44,352 nt of DNA, taken from positions 1-44,352 of the forward strand of contig JAUVXG010000017.1 of assembly GCA_030603685.1 (NCBI GenBank), in the 5' to 3' direction. The notes under the pieces are model-generated. The model saw nothing but the letters and a program-made list of their open reading frames with translations, made no database searches and was not told the DNA's origin. Positions 33,710 to 42,631 of the stretch are shown one piece after another (within the stretch, counting starts at the first letter, position 1; each line of letters opens with the position of its first letter). Both the position numbers and the translations under genes were made by a program. The stretch comes from Pleomorphomonas sp. (GTDB lineage Bacteria > Pseudomonadota > Alphaproteobacteria > Rhizobiales > Pleomorphomonadaceae).

Positions 33710-34762
33710 ATGCAAGAAAGACGGATTCAGCAGGCAAGCTTCGTCGTACTGCTGGTGCTGTCGTCGATCGCATTCATTTGGCTGATATTCCCCTTCTACA
33801 GCGCGATCTTGTGGGCGGTGGTCCTCGCAATCCTGTTTCATCCCTTCCACAGGGCCGTTTCTCTTCGGCTGCACGCACACCGCAACATCGCAGCCGGGAT
33901 CAGCGTGCTCGTCTGCGTCTTCGTTGTGCTCGTTCCCGCCGCCTTCGTCTTCACGGCGGTGGCGCGCGAGATATCGAGCCTCTACGAGTGGCTGTCCTCG
34001 AACAACATCGACCTGGCCTCGCTGGAGGAGCGCATTCGCGCGGCTTCGCCCGCCTTCATCATCGAGGCCTTCGACCACATCAGGCTTGGCTCGGTGGACG
34101 AGTTGCAGGAGCGCTTCAACTCGATCCTGGGACAGGTCACCCAATGGGCGGCACCGCAGGCCCTGGGCATCGGTCAGGGAGCCGCCCAGATCATCATCGT
34201 CGGCGGCGTGATGCTGTATCTGCTCTTCTTCCTTTTTCGTGACGGCGCCAGACTGTCGGTCGCCATTCGAAAGGCGAGCCCGCTGACAGATCAGCAGACA
34301 GACCGGTTTCTGAGGAAGTTCTCGGACGTGATCACGGCGACCGTCAAAGGCAACGTGGTGATCGCCCTCATTCAGGGGACGATCGGCGGGATCGTCTTCT
34401 GGCTTCTGGGCATCAACGGCGCACTCCTCTGGGGTGTGGTGATGGCGCTTTTCTCCCTGCTGCCGGTGGTTGGCGCGGCTGCTGTCTGGGTTCCCGCCTC
34501 AGGCTATCTGCTGCTGTCGGGAGAGTTTGCCAAGGGGCTGGCGCTCATCGCAGCCGGCGTGCTGGTCATCGGGCTGGTCGACAACCTCTTGCGGCCTCCC
34601 CTGGTCGGAAAGGGGGCGCGAATGCCGGACTACGTGGTCCTCATATCGACGCTCGGAGGCATTACGCTTCTCGGCGTCAATGGATTCATCGTCGGCCCGT
34701 TGATTGCGGCGCTTTTCATCACGGTCTGGTCCATGGCCTCGGACAGGTCGTCCTGGCCGTAA
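33710..34762 (+). CDS. AI-2E family transporter (UPF0118)
   Basis: A 350-residue membrane protein of the AI-2E family (autoinducer-2 exporter TqsA and relatives, but also Na+/H+ antiport-like members). About eight membrane segments: two N-terminal ones, a soluble middle stretch (REISSLYEWLSSNNIDLASLEERI), and a C-terminal group containing GVVMALFSLLPVVGAAAVWVPA and GLVDNLLRPPLVGKGARMPDYVVLIS, the family signature. The start is the ATG preceded by AAGGA. It is a single-gene unit convergent with the glycolipid operon. The substrate is unknown, and the AI-2 label should not be read literally. Confidence 0.88.
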   Translation: MQERRIQQASFVVLLVLSSIAFIWLIFPFYSAILWAVVLAILFHPFHRAVSLRLHAHRNIAAGISVLVCVFVVLVPAAFVFTAVAREISSLYEWLSSNNIDLASLEERIRAASPAFIIEAFDHIRLGSVDELQERFNSILGQVTQWAAPQALGIGQGAAQIIIVGGVMLYLLFFLFRDGARLSVAIRKASPLTDQQTDRFLRKFSDVITATVKGNVVIALIQGTIGGIVFWLLGINGALLWGVVMALFSLLPVVGAAAVWVPASGYLLLSGEFAKGLALIAAGVLVIGLVDNLLRPPLVGKGARMPDYVVLISTLGGITLLGVNGFIVGPLIAALFITVWSMASDRSSWP

Positions 34763-34804
34763 CGGCCGCATAGCCGACAACACCTCAAAGACGGAACGTG
34801 GCCG

Positions 34805-35488
34805 TCATTGGGTCGACAGTCGGCGCAGCTGGCGGATCTGTCCGATGAACCCCATGACGCCGATGGTGCGGGCAATGTCGGAGAGCATGGCCGCATCGGC
34901 GAGCAGGCCGCGCCAAAGGCCGCGCTTGGCGATCTTGGCAGGGCTTGCGACCTCCGGCCAATGCACGATGGCAATCGGCCGTCCGGTCGCGACGAGAAGT
35001 TCATTGAGGAAGACCTCGAAGCCGAAACGGCACAGATGATCTAGCGCCTCCAGCCGGCCGGCGATCAGCGCCATCGGCAGGACGCGCTCGCCGGAAATGT
35101 AGTCGATGCCGATGCGCCGCCAAACCCATGGCGAGTTTCCGCGCAACGACACTGATGCGTAAGCTGTCCCTGTCGCGACAGGGGCGATCAGCGAGCTGAT
35201 GACGGCCGGCGTCAGTCCGACAAGGTCGGCATCGATCAGCACGACATGGCTTGAGCGTATGGTTTCGAGACCGAGGCGAAGCGCGCGCGTCTTGCCGCCG
35301 TTGCACGGCGCGCGCAGCACCTCGGCACCGTATCGCAGGGCGACGTCACCGGTGCCGTCGGTCGAGCCATCGTCGACGACCACGACCCGCTCGAAACTCG
35401 GGTGGCCGACCACTGCGGCAAGGACGCCGGGCAGACGCTCCGCCTCGTTGAATGCCGGAACAAGGCAGGTGAAGCTAGGGTCGGTCAT
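34805..35488 (-). CDS. Family 2 glycosyltransferase
   Basis: A 227-residue GT-A glycosyltransferase without membrane anchor. FTCLVPAFNEAERLPGVL opens the fold, VVVVDDGSTDGT binds the nucleotide, and HVVLIDADLVGL holds the DxD-like metal site. It is short for a GT2 and lacks the hydrophobic C-terminus of dolichyl-phosphate mannose synthases. The start overlaps the end of the DedA gene by four bases; it is the last gene of the four-gene operon. Acceptor unknown; a lipid-linked one is suggested by context. Confidence 0.87.
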   Translation of the reverse strand: MTDPSFTCLVPAFNEAERLPGVLAAVVGHPSFERVVVVDDGSTDGTGDVALRYGAEVLRAPCNGGKTRALRLGLETIRSSHVVLIDADLVGLTPAVISSLIAPVATGTAYASVSLRGNSPWVWRRIGIDYISGERVLPMALIAGRLEALDHLCRFGFEVFLNELLVATGRPIAIVHWPEVASPAKIAKRGLWRGLLADAAMLSDIARTIGVMGFIGQIRQLRRLSTQ

Positions 35489-36063
35489 CGGTGAACTCGT
35501 CTGCGACGAAGATAGATGACGGTGAACAGGCCCAAGCCCAGCGCCAGCAGGATCAGGGCTGCCTCTCCCGACAGCCACTTGGCGATGGTTTCATAGGCGC
35601 TGCCGAACAGGTAGCCGAGAACCACGAAAAACAGGCTTTTGGGGATACTCGCCAGAGTGTTGGCGACAAGGAAGTCCGCGAAAGGCATGCGGGCGGCGCC
35701 GGCGGCCGTCAAGGCCGCGAAGCCGGCGGCGTGGGTCAGCTTGGCTGCGACGAGAATACGAGTGCCGTTGCGCCGGAAGCCGCGCATCAGACAGAACAGC
35801 CGCCGTCGCGACAGGCCCAACCGATCACGCCAAGTGGGGCCCAGGCTGCCAAGGGCCAGTCGACCGAGCAGATACATCAGGCTATCGCCGACAATGTCGG
35901 CGACGATGACCCAGGGAACGATCTGCCACAGACTGAGGATCGACAGGCTTGCCAGATAGCCGGCGATGACCGTGACGATAGGCCCCTCAAGCACCGCAAG
36001 TGGCGTCAGCACCCACAAGCCGTAGCTCGATATCATCGAGATGAGCTCGGCATGCTCAATCAT
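35485..36063 (-). CDS. DedA-family membrane protein
   Basis: A 192-residue DedA/SNARE-associated protein with about five membrane segments. EGPIVTVIAGYLAS and IVADIVGDSLMYLLGR are family hallmarks, as is the basic segment FRRNGTRILVAAKLTHAAGF. Several DedA proteins flip phospholipids or undecaprenyl phosphate across the inner membrane. The overlap of eight bases with the GT21 gene and four with the GT2 gene shows tight coupling. In this operon it could move a lipid substrate or product between leaflets (inference). Confidence 0.87.
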   Translation of the reverse strand: MIEHAELISMISSYGLWVLTPLAVLEGPIVTVIAGYLASLSILSLWQIVPWVIVADIVGDSLMYLLGRLALGSLGPTWRDRLGLSRRRLFCLMRGFRRNGTRILVAAKLTHAAGFAALTAAGAARMPFADFLVANTLASIPKSLFFVVLGYLFGSAYETIAKWLSGEAALILLALGLGLFTVIYLRRRRVHR

Positions 36064-37198
36064 GGTCGACCAGGACCGGCGTCATGGGTTCGTCGGAACC
36101 GTGCGGCGAAATGGCGTTGCCACGCCATTCGATGTCGCGCTTCAGGAAGGTCGCCAACCACAGGGCCGGCAGGAGCACGTCCCTGAGCGGCAGTGCCAGG
36201 ATGTCGCGCCACGCCGAAGGCCATCCGGCGCGTCGCATCAGAGCGATTTCGGCGCCATACCAGATCGTGGCGACGGCCGGCAGCAGCACGATGGACATGT
36301 CGAGCCGGGCAGCGGCGATCGCCGCCAGCGCGAATGGCACCATCGGCCCGTTCAACGGTTCGGCGGCGAACAGGAGCGGGAAGCCATCGCGGCGGACGCG
36401 GCTCCAGCGGAGTTGGCGGTTCCACACGTCGCGAAACGATCGCCGGCCGATCGGCTGGGCGAACGGCAGAGGCGTCAATCGCACCTTGAGACCGGCGGCA
36501 CGCACCAGCCTGGTCGCATTGACGTCCTCGGCAAGGTATCGCCCGAGCGCCTCGATGCCACCGGCCTCGTTCAGCATCTTGCGATTCCAGAACAGCGTCT
36601 TCCCCTGGGCGAAACCGTTGCCAAGGCTGTCGGAGGCGAGCTGCAAACGCGCCTGATTGCCGTTGAGAAAGGCGCATTCCAGCGAGCCCGCCAACCCTTC
36701 GGGCCGTTCCCCGATCGGGGGTGAGGAGACGAGGCCCGTCTCTTCGCCCCAGGATGCGACGACGGTGCTGAGATAATCGGGCGGAAGGCGCAGGTTGCTG
36801 TCGGCCATGCAGACCCAATCGGTGTCAGCCGCCTGCCATCCAGACCAGAGGTTATTGAGTTTTGGATTGTGGGTGACCCGCCGCTCGCCCGTGAAAAGGC
36901 GAGCCGGCCGGTTCCGATGCTCCGCGATCAGTTCCCGGAGCAGCGGCACCGACGGATCATCGTCCGACGGAGCACAGAAGATAACTTCGTAGTCGGGATA
37001 GTCCTGCTCGAACGAACTCGCCAGCGTTTCCCTGTCGAACGCCTCGCGGCCACAGACCGGGCGCAGCAGGGTCACCCGGGGCGTGCCGATCGTACCTTCC
37101 TGCGGCGTCTGCCGGCGCAAGCGAAAGAGATAAAGACTGACAGTGAGGAGATGAGCTGCAAGCAAGGCTGCGGCAAGAACGATCACGGCTTCTGTCAT
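36056..37198 (-). CDS. GT21 ceramide-glucosyltransferase-like / processive glycolipid synthase
   Basis: A 380-residue GT21 glycosyltransferase. An N-terminal membrane segment (AVIVLAAALLAAHLLTVSLYLF) is followed by the GT motifs APSDDDPS, MADSNLRLP, LAEDVNAT and the QxxRW-type RQLRW, then C-terminal membrane segments. This family includes ceramide glucosyltransferases and the processive enzymes of Agrobacterium and Mesorhizobium that make glycosyl-diacylglycerols. Next to a PlcP-like phosphoesterase, the second role is favoured: diacylglycerol released from phospholipid becomes glycolipid. HpnI-type hopanoid glycosylation is an alternative. It overlaps the upstream gene by four bases. Confidence 0.86.
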   Translation of the reverse strand: MTEAVIVLAAALLAAHLLTVSLYLFRLRRQTPQEGTIGTPRVTLLRPVCGREAFDRETLASSFEQDYPDYEVIFCAPSDDDPSVPLLRELIAEHRNRPARLFTGERRVTHNPKLNNLWSGWQAADTDWVCMADSNLRLPPDYLSTVVASWGEETGLVSSPPIGERPEGLAGSLECAFLNGNQARLQLASDSLGNGFAQGKTLFWNRKMLNEAGGIEALGRYLAEDVNATRLVRAAGLKVRLTPLPFAQPIGRRSFRDVWNRQLRWSRVRRDGFPLLFAAEPLNGPMVPFALAAIAAARLDMSIVLLPAVATIWYGAEIALMRRAGWPSAWRDILALPLRDVLLPALWLATFLKRDIEWRGNAISPHGSDEPMTPVLVDHD

Positions 37199-38037
37199 GC
37201 GTGGACCACCTGGGCTTCAGTGAGGAGGCCGGCGCCGGAAATCGACATGGCCCGGCCGTCGACCAGATGCAGGCGGCCATTGTAGTCTTCGGTCAGACAA
37301 GTCATGCTTGTAACCCAGTCGCCACAGTTGGCATAGAGCAGACCGTGGCGGTCGTGAATGCCGGCCATGTGGTAATGGCCGCAAATGACGCCATCGGCGT
37401 CGCGCTGCCTCGCCAGCTCGACCAAGCGGCGTTCGTGTCCCCGCCCGAAGTGCAGCGCGGTGTTGACCGCCGCGAAAGCCTTGTCGATCTTCCCGCCCCA
37501 GACCCGTGCGCGACAGTCTTCTGTCGGCACCACGGCGGCGCAGACCAGGCGGGCAAGACTCTCCAGATAGGTCCCGATGCGCGTCAGAAGATGGCTGCGA
37601 ATGAAAGCCCTGTCTTGGTGGTGACCATGAACCACCAGATATCGCCGTCCGTCGGCCGCGACATGAACGAACTCATCGCGAGCTTCCACCGGCAGGCGCC
37701 GCCCATTCGGGACGAGAGGCGGCTCAGGATCATGATTTCCGATGAGGTAAATGAGCTTGGCTCCTTCCGCATGCCGCCGGCGAAGGTGCTCGATCACTGC
37801 ATCGCAGGCCGTGGCGCGTCCCAGAGAGAACGGTACGCCGGCATCGAGGATGTCGCCAACGAGCATGTAGGTGTCGGCCCTGTTTTGCTCAAGGAAGCGC
37901 AGAACCAGATCGGCACGCGCTCCAATCGCACCAAGATGCAAATCGGAGAGGAACAGGGTGCGGTGGCGGCGGATCGGAGCCTTCTTGGGGGCGGGATCGG
38001 ACAAGGCGCTCTCCTTCAGTTCCTGCATCTTCTCCAT
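37195..38037 (-). CDS. PlcP/LpxH-like metallophosphoesterase
   Basis: A 280-residue calcineurin-like phosphoesterase with complete motifs: LFLSDLHLG, GDILDAG, GNHDPE, VVHGHHQD and CGHYHMAG. Automated annotation would call it UDP-2,3-diacylglucosamine diphosphatase, but the same family contains Sinorhizobium PlcP, which splits phosphatidylcholine to diacylglycerol under phosphate limitation. Overlap with a GT21 gene supports the PlcP role. First gene of a four-gene operon. A second ATG three codons in is possible, because the ribosome site before the first is weak. A putative EcfG promoter is 33-57 bases upstream. Confidence 0.8.
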   Translation of the reverse strand: MEKMQELKESALSDPAPKKAPIRRHRTLFLSDLHLGAIGARADLVLRFLEQNRADTYMLVGDILDAGVPFSLGRATACDAVIEHLRRRHAEGAKLIYLIGNHDPEPPLVPNGRRLPVEARDEFVHVAADGRRYLVVHGHHQDRAFIRSHLLTRIGTYLESLARLVCAAVVPTEDCRARVWGGKIDKAFAAVNTALHFGRGHERRLVELARQRDADGVICGHYHMAGIHDRHGLLYANCGDWVTSMTCLTEDYNGRLHLVDGRAMSISGAGLLTEAQVVHA

Positions 38038-38069
38038 GAACAGAAGATCGGCTGATTACCCGCCAAAGA

Positions 38070-38094
38070 AACTTTGCAGGATGATGACGGTTCC
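38070..38094 (-). promoter_or_regulatory. Putative EcfG promoter of the lipid-remodelling operon
   Basis: On the minus strand GGAAC (38094-38090), 17 bases, GTT (38072-38070), 33 bases before the ATG at 38037. A degenerate PHO-box-like stretch (CCGTCAT-N4-CTGCAAA) lies in the spacer but matches only 10 of 14 positions. Confidence 0.58.
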
Positions 38095-38375
38095 ACCGGA
38101 ATCGGCGACCGATGACCCGGACTCCCGCTAAACACACAGAAATATTCAGCCGGACGGGAGGAATACAATTCCGCCGCCGTAAATCCGCAATATTAGGCTC
38201 ATCCACCATTTTGTGGCGGAGAGTATGATTGCTGCAATACGGTGACATTGCGGCGCCGAACTGCAACGGACATCCTCTTGCGATGAAATGGATGTGATCG
38301 ACCGGCGGAACGACGCCTTGCCCTTCAGGCGAACATGATCTTTCCTGCGCGTCCGGACAGGACGGGAGCTTCAGC
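38095..38375. other. Non-coding divergent gap before the LuxR-family gene
   Basis: About 280 bases without a convincing gene, AT-rich at 38130-38260. It contains a small inverted repeat GGAAT-ACA-ATTCC (38160-38172). It should hold the promoter of the LuxR-family gene, but no -35/-10 pair stands out. Confidence 0.4.
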
Positions 38376-40733
38376 TTGAACATCCGCGACATCAGGACGC
38401 AGCGCTTGCTCGACCTCATCGAGGGGCGTGACGAGCCGTTGATCCTGATCGAGGCAATGGCCGGCATGGGAAAGTCCTGCCTGCTGGGCGACCTTGCCGC
38501 GGCGAAACAGGCTCTCCTCTTCCGAGGTAGCCGTCCGCCCGAGACATCCGATCGGCTTTGTCTCTGGGATGTCCCCTCCAGTGGTCATGTCGAACCCCTG
38601 CCCGACCTTGCCGGCAGCGACGGGTTGGTGATTGCCAAGCGTCCGGCCCGCCGGCTACCCGGTCTCGATCGGTGTGTCGCTTTCGGTGCCGTTCACCGAC
38701 TGCCCGAGGCGGCACTGCTCTACCAGACCGAAGAGCTCGTCGCCGCCTTCGGCGAGGTAAAGGGGACCGAGGTCGCGGCAACGACCGGGGGCTGGCCGCT
38801 GCTGATCGACGCGAACGGCATCCGCTCCGTCGAGCCGGCTGTGCTCACGCGCTTCATGGCCGACGAAATCCTGTCCGAGCTGCCGGCCGAGACCCTCATT
38901 CGCCTTGCCATGATGCTCGCAGGACGCAGGGTGGCCGATGTCGAACCACCGCTTCCACTCGCCCGCCTCGATGCCTCCGGCGCCTGGATGATCGGGGGTA
39001 CCGCACTCACCCTCCCGCTCGCCGACGCACTCGTGACCGAACAGCGCCGCCGCATCGCCGATCCGGTTCTACGAACGGAGTTGGTCGAGGCGGCCCGGAA
39101 GCTGGGGTCGGTCACCGAAACCATTCTCGACATGCAAAAGGCCGGCGAGTTCGAGGCCGCCGAGCATCTGCTGGAGGCCGAGCACAGCTGGTACTATCTC
39201 TATTTTCACGGCGCCGAAGCCTTTGACGCCGTTCTGGCCGGCTTTCACGATGAGGCAAGTCACCAAAGCGATACGGTTGCGCTCTGTCGGGCCCTGCAGG
39301 CGCTGAAACACGGCGAAGTTTCGCTTGCCCGCCGCTTGCTGGCCGACCGCTTCGGCAGTGAGACGCTCGATCCGGCCCGCGTTCTTGGCGACCGCAGACG
39401 CTATTCGGTGGAGTTCCGCAGCTTTCGTCTCGTCATGCTGATCTACGAGGACATCCCTCTCACCGACGAACTCCTGCACGTCGCCTTTGCCATTCTGGCC
39501 GACCTGCCGATCGAGGCGCACTTGCTGAGAGGCAGCATCTACAACGCGATCCTCGAGTTCTACCTCCGCTCGCGCCGGTTTGCCGAAGCGGACGATGTGG
39601 CCGAGAGGGCGCTGCGCCATTATCGATTTGCCGGGGCCAGCCTGCTCGCCTTCTATATTTCGCTGCACCTCGCCATCATGCGCCTGATGGCGGGGGACGC
39701 CAACGCCGCCGGCGAATGGGCGGACGAGGCCGAGCGCGACATCGCCAGTCTCGGCTTCGACAGCCCGCACGATGGGCTCCTTCTCAAGCTTCTCAAGGGA
39801 TGCGTCGGCTACGAAGCGGGCAACGACGAGGCGCTGATCCTGTTTCTCAATCGGGATCTCGAACTGTTTTCGCACGGCGAGATCTGGCCGACCCTCGTCG
39901 AGTTCGCACTTCAGTACGGCAGCCAGGCCCTGTCGCGGCGCTACTCGACCATCGCGGCCCGCTCCTTCCTCGACCGCTGGCGGGTATACCAAGTTCAGAA
40001 CCGTCAGTTCCAGATGATGATCGACAGCCGGGAAGTGATGGTGATGCAGAACGGCAATCGGTGGCGCGAAGCCGCCGACCGTCTCGCCCAGCTGCCGACG
40101 CCGGTCACGCAAGCCGTCGCGTCGAATGCCCGCCTGCTCGCCCGCCTCGGCGATCGCGACGAGATTGCCGTCGCTCTCTGCTGGCTGCGACACATGGTCT
40201 TCGAGACGCCGACGCGAGCCGACCTTGTCGAGTGCCTCGCCGCCATCGAGGCCAACCTGGCGCTCACGGCGCGCCAACGCATCGGCGTGCAGATCTGGAG
40301 CGCCTATGTCTTCAAGCGGCAACGCGACCTGACGCGGGCGCGCGCCCAACTGCAGACGACCTTCGAAACGGCGGCGCGCAACGGCTGTGTCGGCTCGTTG
40401 TCTGAAGAGCTTGTGTTTCTCGCCGACCTGCTCGCCAACCGTCGCATCGCCGATTTCCTGTCGACTGTGAGCGAGGCGCGCCAGGTGCTGCGCCGTCTGC
40501 GCGATTTCGGCCTCGGCAACTCGGGCCTAGGGTCTCGCAACGGCCTGTCGCGACAGGAGACCAAGGTGCTGATCATGGTCACCGAGGGCGCTTCCAACAA
40601 GTTCGTCGCCAAGATGTTGCAGATCTCCGAGCCGACGGTGAAGTTCCACCTCGGCAACGTCTATCGCAAGCTCGGCTGTAGCCGCCGCAAGGAAGCGATC
40701 GCCGCCGCCCGGGCGCTTGGGCTCGTCGGGTAG
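38376..40733 (+). CDS. Large LuxR-family regulator with P-loop (MalT/LAL-like)
   Basis: A 785-residue transcription regulator. A Walker A motif (AMAGMGKS, residues 27-34) opens an NTPase-like domain. A long helical middle part (about 240-690) resembles TPR-type sensor regions. A LuxR helix-turn-helix ends the protein (LSRQETKVLIMVTEGASNKFVAKMLQISEPTVKFHLGNVYRKL, given here by its ends LSRQE and VYRKLG). This is the plan of MalT and other LAL regulators, which activate transport or catabolic operons when bound to an inducer. The start is TTG with GGGAG upstream. No clear Walker B is seen. The peptide-type importer genes start 196 bases downstream and are the likely target. Confidence 0.85.
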   Translation: MNIRDIRTQRLLDLIEGRDEPLILIEAMAGMGKSCLLGDLAAAKQALLFRGSRPPETSDRLCLWDVPSSGHVEPLPDLAGSDGLVIAKRPARRLPGLDRCVAFGAVHRLPEAALLYQTEELVAAFGEVKGTEVAATTGGWPLLIDANGIRSVEPAVLTRFMADEILSELPAETLIRLAMMLAGRRVADVEPPLPLARLDASGAWMIGGTALTLPLADALVTEQRRRIADPVLRTELVEAARKLGSVTETILDMQKAGEFEAAEHLLEAEHSWYYLYFHGAEAFDAVLAGFHDEASHQSDTVALCRALQALKHGEVSLARRLLADRFGSETLDPARVLGDRRRYSVEFRSFRLVMLIYEDIPLTDELLHVAFAILADLPIEAHLLRGSIYNAILEFYLRSRRFAEADDVAERALRHYRFAGASLLAFYISLHLAIMRLMAGDANAAGEWADEAERDIASLGFDSPHDGLLLKLLKGCVGYEAGNDEALILFLNRDLELFSHGEIWPTLVEFALQYGSQALSRRYSTIAARSFLDRWRVYQVQNRQFQMMIDSREVMVMQNGNRWREAADRLAQLPTPVTQAVASNARLLARLGDRDEIAVALCWLRHMVFETPTRADLVECLAAIEANLALTARQRIGVQIWSAYVFKRQRDLTRARAQLQTTFETAARNGCVGSLSEELVFLADLLANRRIADFLSTVSEARQVLRRLRDFGLGNSGLGSRNGLSRQETKVLIMVTEGASNKFVAKMLQISEPTVKFHLGNVYRKLGCSRRKEAIAAARALGLVG

Positions 40734-40748
40734 AGGATCGACGCCAAG

Positions 40749-40802
40749 ACCTATACCTTTTTGCGCAAAACCTATCCGTCTGGTCACTTGAGAACCGTTC
40801 TC
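40749..40802 (+). promoter_or_regulatory. Repeats and palindromes upstream of the peptide-type importer
   Basis: The 196-base gap 40734-40929 contains two ACCTAT direct repeats (40749-40754 and 40770-40775, 21 bases apart, two helix turns), a perfect 12-bp palindrome TTTTGCGCAAAA between them (40759-40770), and an inverted repeat GAGAAC-C-GTTCTC (40790-40802). This density suggests a control region, perhaps for the LuxR-family activator encoded upstream. Confidence 0.45.
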
Positions 40803-40929
40803 GGGTTTCGCAACATCGTCACAAGTCAAGAGACGAGAAACGTCCGAAACGACCGCGACCACGGACAGGCTCCAGCAGCCGGTCCGACAACCAGCGGCGG
40901 CTCAGAACCAGCAAGAGGGGTCCCAATCC

Positions 40930-42495
40930 ATGAACCGCAAGTCCAGCATTCTTTCGACAGTCTTTGTTGCCGCCGCAGCCTCGGGGCTGGCCGGCGGCGC
41001 AACCCAGGCCAAAACCGTCGTCACCATGAACACCGTGCAGATCTTCGGCTCGATCGATCCGGCCAAGATCTCCGACTACACCGACTACATGGCGGCGGTG
41101 AACCTTTACGACGGGCTCGTCAACGTCGACCCGGCCGGCAACCTCGTTCCGGAACTTGCCGAAAGCTGGACGGTCTCCCCCGACACCAAGGAAGTCACCT
41201 TCAAGCTGCGCGCCGACGCCAAGTTCTCCGATGGCACCCCCGTCACGGCCGCCGACGTCGTCTACTCGGTCGAGCGTCTCCTGAAGATCAACCAGGGGCC
41301 GGCCAACCTGTTCGCCGATGTGCTGAAGCCCGGCGCGGTCACCGCCGTCGACGATCACACGGTGAAGTTCACCCTGTCGAAGACCTTCGCGCCGTTCCTG
41401 TCGACGGTGCCGGCGATCATGGTGCTGAACTCCAAGGTGGTCGAAGCCAATCTCGGAAGCGACGACGGCCAGACCTATCTGGCCACCCATGTCGCCGGAG
41501 CCGGCGCCTATACGCTGACGAGCTGGGACCGCGGCTCGCAGATGACCATCGCCCGCAATCCCGACTACTACAAGGGGTTCGGTGCCGGTCCGATCGACGA
41601 GGTGCGCTGGATCATCACCAACGACGAAGCCACCGTGCGCTCGCTGGCCGCTTCGGGCGAGCTGACCATGTCCTCGCAATACCAGTCGCCCGAGACCTAC
41701 AAGGCTCTCGAAGCCATGGGGCGCTTCAAGATCGTCGCCGAGGACACGCCGACCGCCTTCTATCTCAAGCTCAACTCGAAGGTGGCGCCGACCGACGACC
41801 TGCACATCCGCAAGGCCATCGCGCTTGCCACGGACTACGCCACCATCCGCGAGGTCATCGTGCCGGGCGGCGAACTCAACGGCCCGCTGCCCAAGAACTT
41901 CGCCGATTTCTACGCCAGCGACCTGCCGGCTCCCCAGTACGACCTTGAAGCCGCCAAGGCGGAGATCGCCAAGTCCAAGTATGCCGGGCAGAAGATACCG
42001 ATCACCCTCGGGTATGTCGCCGGCACCAAGTTCGAGGAAGAGATCAGCCTGCTGATGCAGGCCAATCTCGAACAGCTTGGTTTCGTCGTGACGCAGCAGG
42101 CCGATCCCTGGAATCGCATCACCGAGCTCGCGAGCAAGGTCGAGACGACCCCGGCGGTCAACCAGATCTTCTTCTCGCCGACCTACCCCTCGCCGGACTC
42201 CATGTTCTTCACGCAGTATCATTCCAAGGCCGCTGGCACCTGGGCGTCCATGGAATGGGTACAGGATCCGGAAGTGGACAAGCTGATCGACGACGCGCGC
42301 GCCACGACCGACAAGGCGGAGCAGTCAACGCTCTACAAGACGCTTCAGCACAAGCTCGTCGATCTGCAGGCCGATGTGTTCCTGCAGACCCAGACCGTGC
42401 AGCACGCCATGGACAAGTGCCTCGACGGGTTCAAGGCGGTGCCGATGCAGTCCTTCGACTACGACTTCACCAAGTATAGCTGGACCTGCCAGTAG
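40930..42495 (+). CDS. Peptide-type ABC transporter binding protein (family 5)
   Basis: A 521-residue family 5 binding protein (DppA/OppA type). A signal peptide (MNRKSSILSTVFVAAAASGLAGGATQA, cleavage before KTVV) is followed by FGSIDPAKISDYTDYMAAVNLYDGLV and LVPELAESWTVSPDTKEVTFKLR, the family signature. The protein should bind a peptide, opine, glycoside or similar ligand; the sequence does not tell which. GAGGGG lies about nine bases before the ATG. The permease gene follows after 136 bases. Confidence 0.92.
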   Translation: MNRKSSILSTVFVAAAASGLAGGATQAKTVVTMNTVQIFGSIDPAKISDYTDYMAAVNLYDGLVNVDPAGNLVPELAESWTVSPDTKEVTFKLRADAKFSDGTPVTAADVVYSVERLLKINQGPANLFADVLKPGAVTAVDDHTVKFTLSKTFAPFLSTVPAIMVLNSKVVEANLGSDDGQTYLATHVAGAGAYTLTSWDRGSQMTIARNPDYYKGFGAGPIDEVRWIITNDEATVRSLAASGELTMSSQYQSPETYKALEAMGRFKIVAEDTPTAFYLKLNSKVAPTDDLHIRKAIALATDYATIREVIVPGGELNGPLPKNFADFYASDLPAPQYDLEAAKAEIAKSKYAGQKIPITLGYVAGTKFEEEISLLMQANLEQLGFVVTQQADPWNRITELASKVETTPAVNQIFFSPTYPSPDSMFFTQYHSKAAGTWASMEWVQDPEVDKLIDDARATTDKAEQSTLYKTLQHKLVDLQADVFLQTQTVQHAMDKCLDGFKAVPMQSFDYDFTKYSWTCQ

Positions 42496-42631
42496 GCGAG
42501 CCGGGTAACCGACGGGCGCTGACGCCCGCCTCGTGAGTTCGCGGAAGTGCCCCCTGCTTTCGCGGCGCTGGGCCGGTGCGAAGACCAAACATCGCGCCGG
42601 CCCCATTTCCCGATGCCCTGGAGACCGCTCC

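Noticed and set aside
37195-38037. Lipid A enzyme LpxH for the metallophosphoesterase
   Set aside because: The motifs fit the wider family, but the operon with a GT21 glycosyltransferase and DedA favours a PlcP-type phospholipase C. LpxH remains a fallback only.
38073-38090. PHO-box-like stretch upstream of the PlcP-like gene
   Set aside because: Only 10 of 14 positions match and the second half-site is poor. It lies in the spacer of a better EcfG-type match, so I did not list it as a site of its own.
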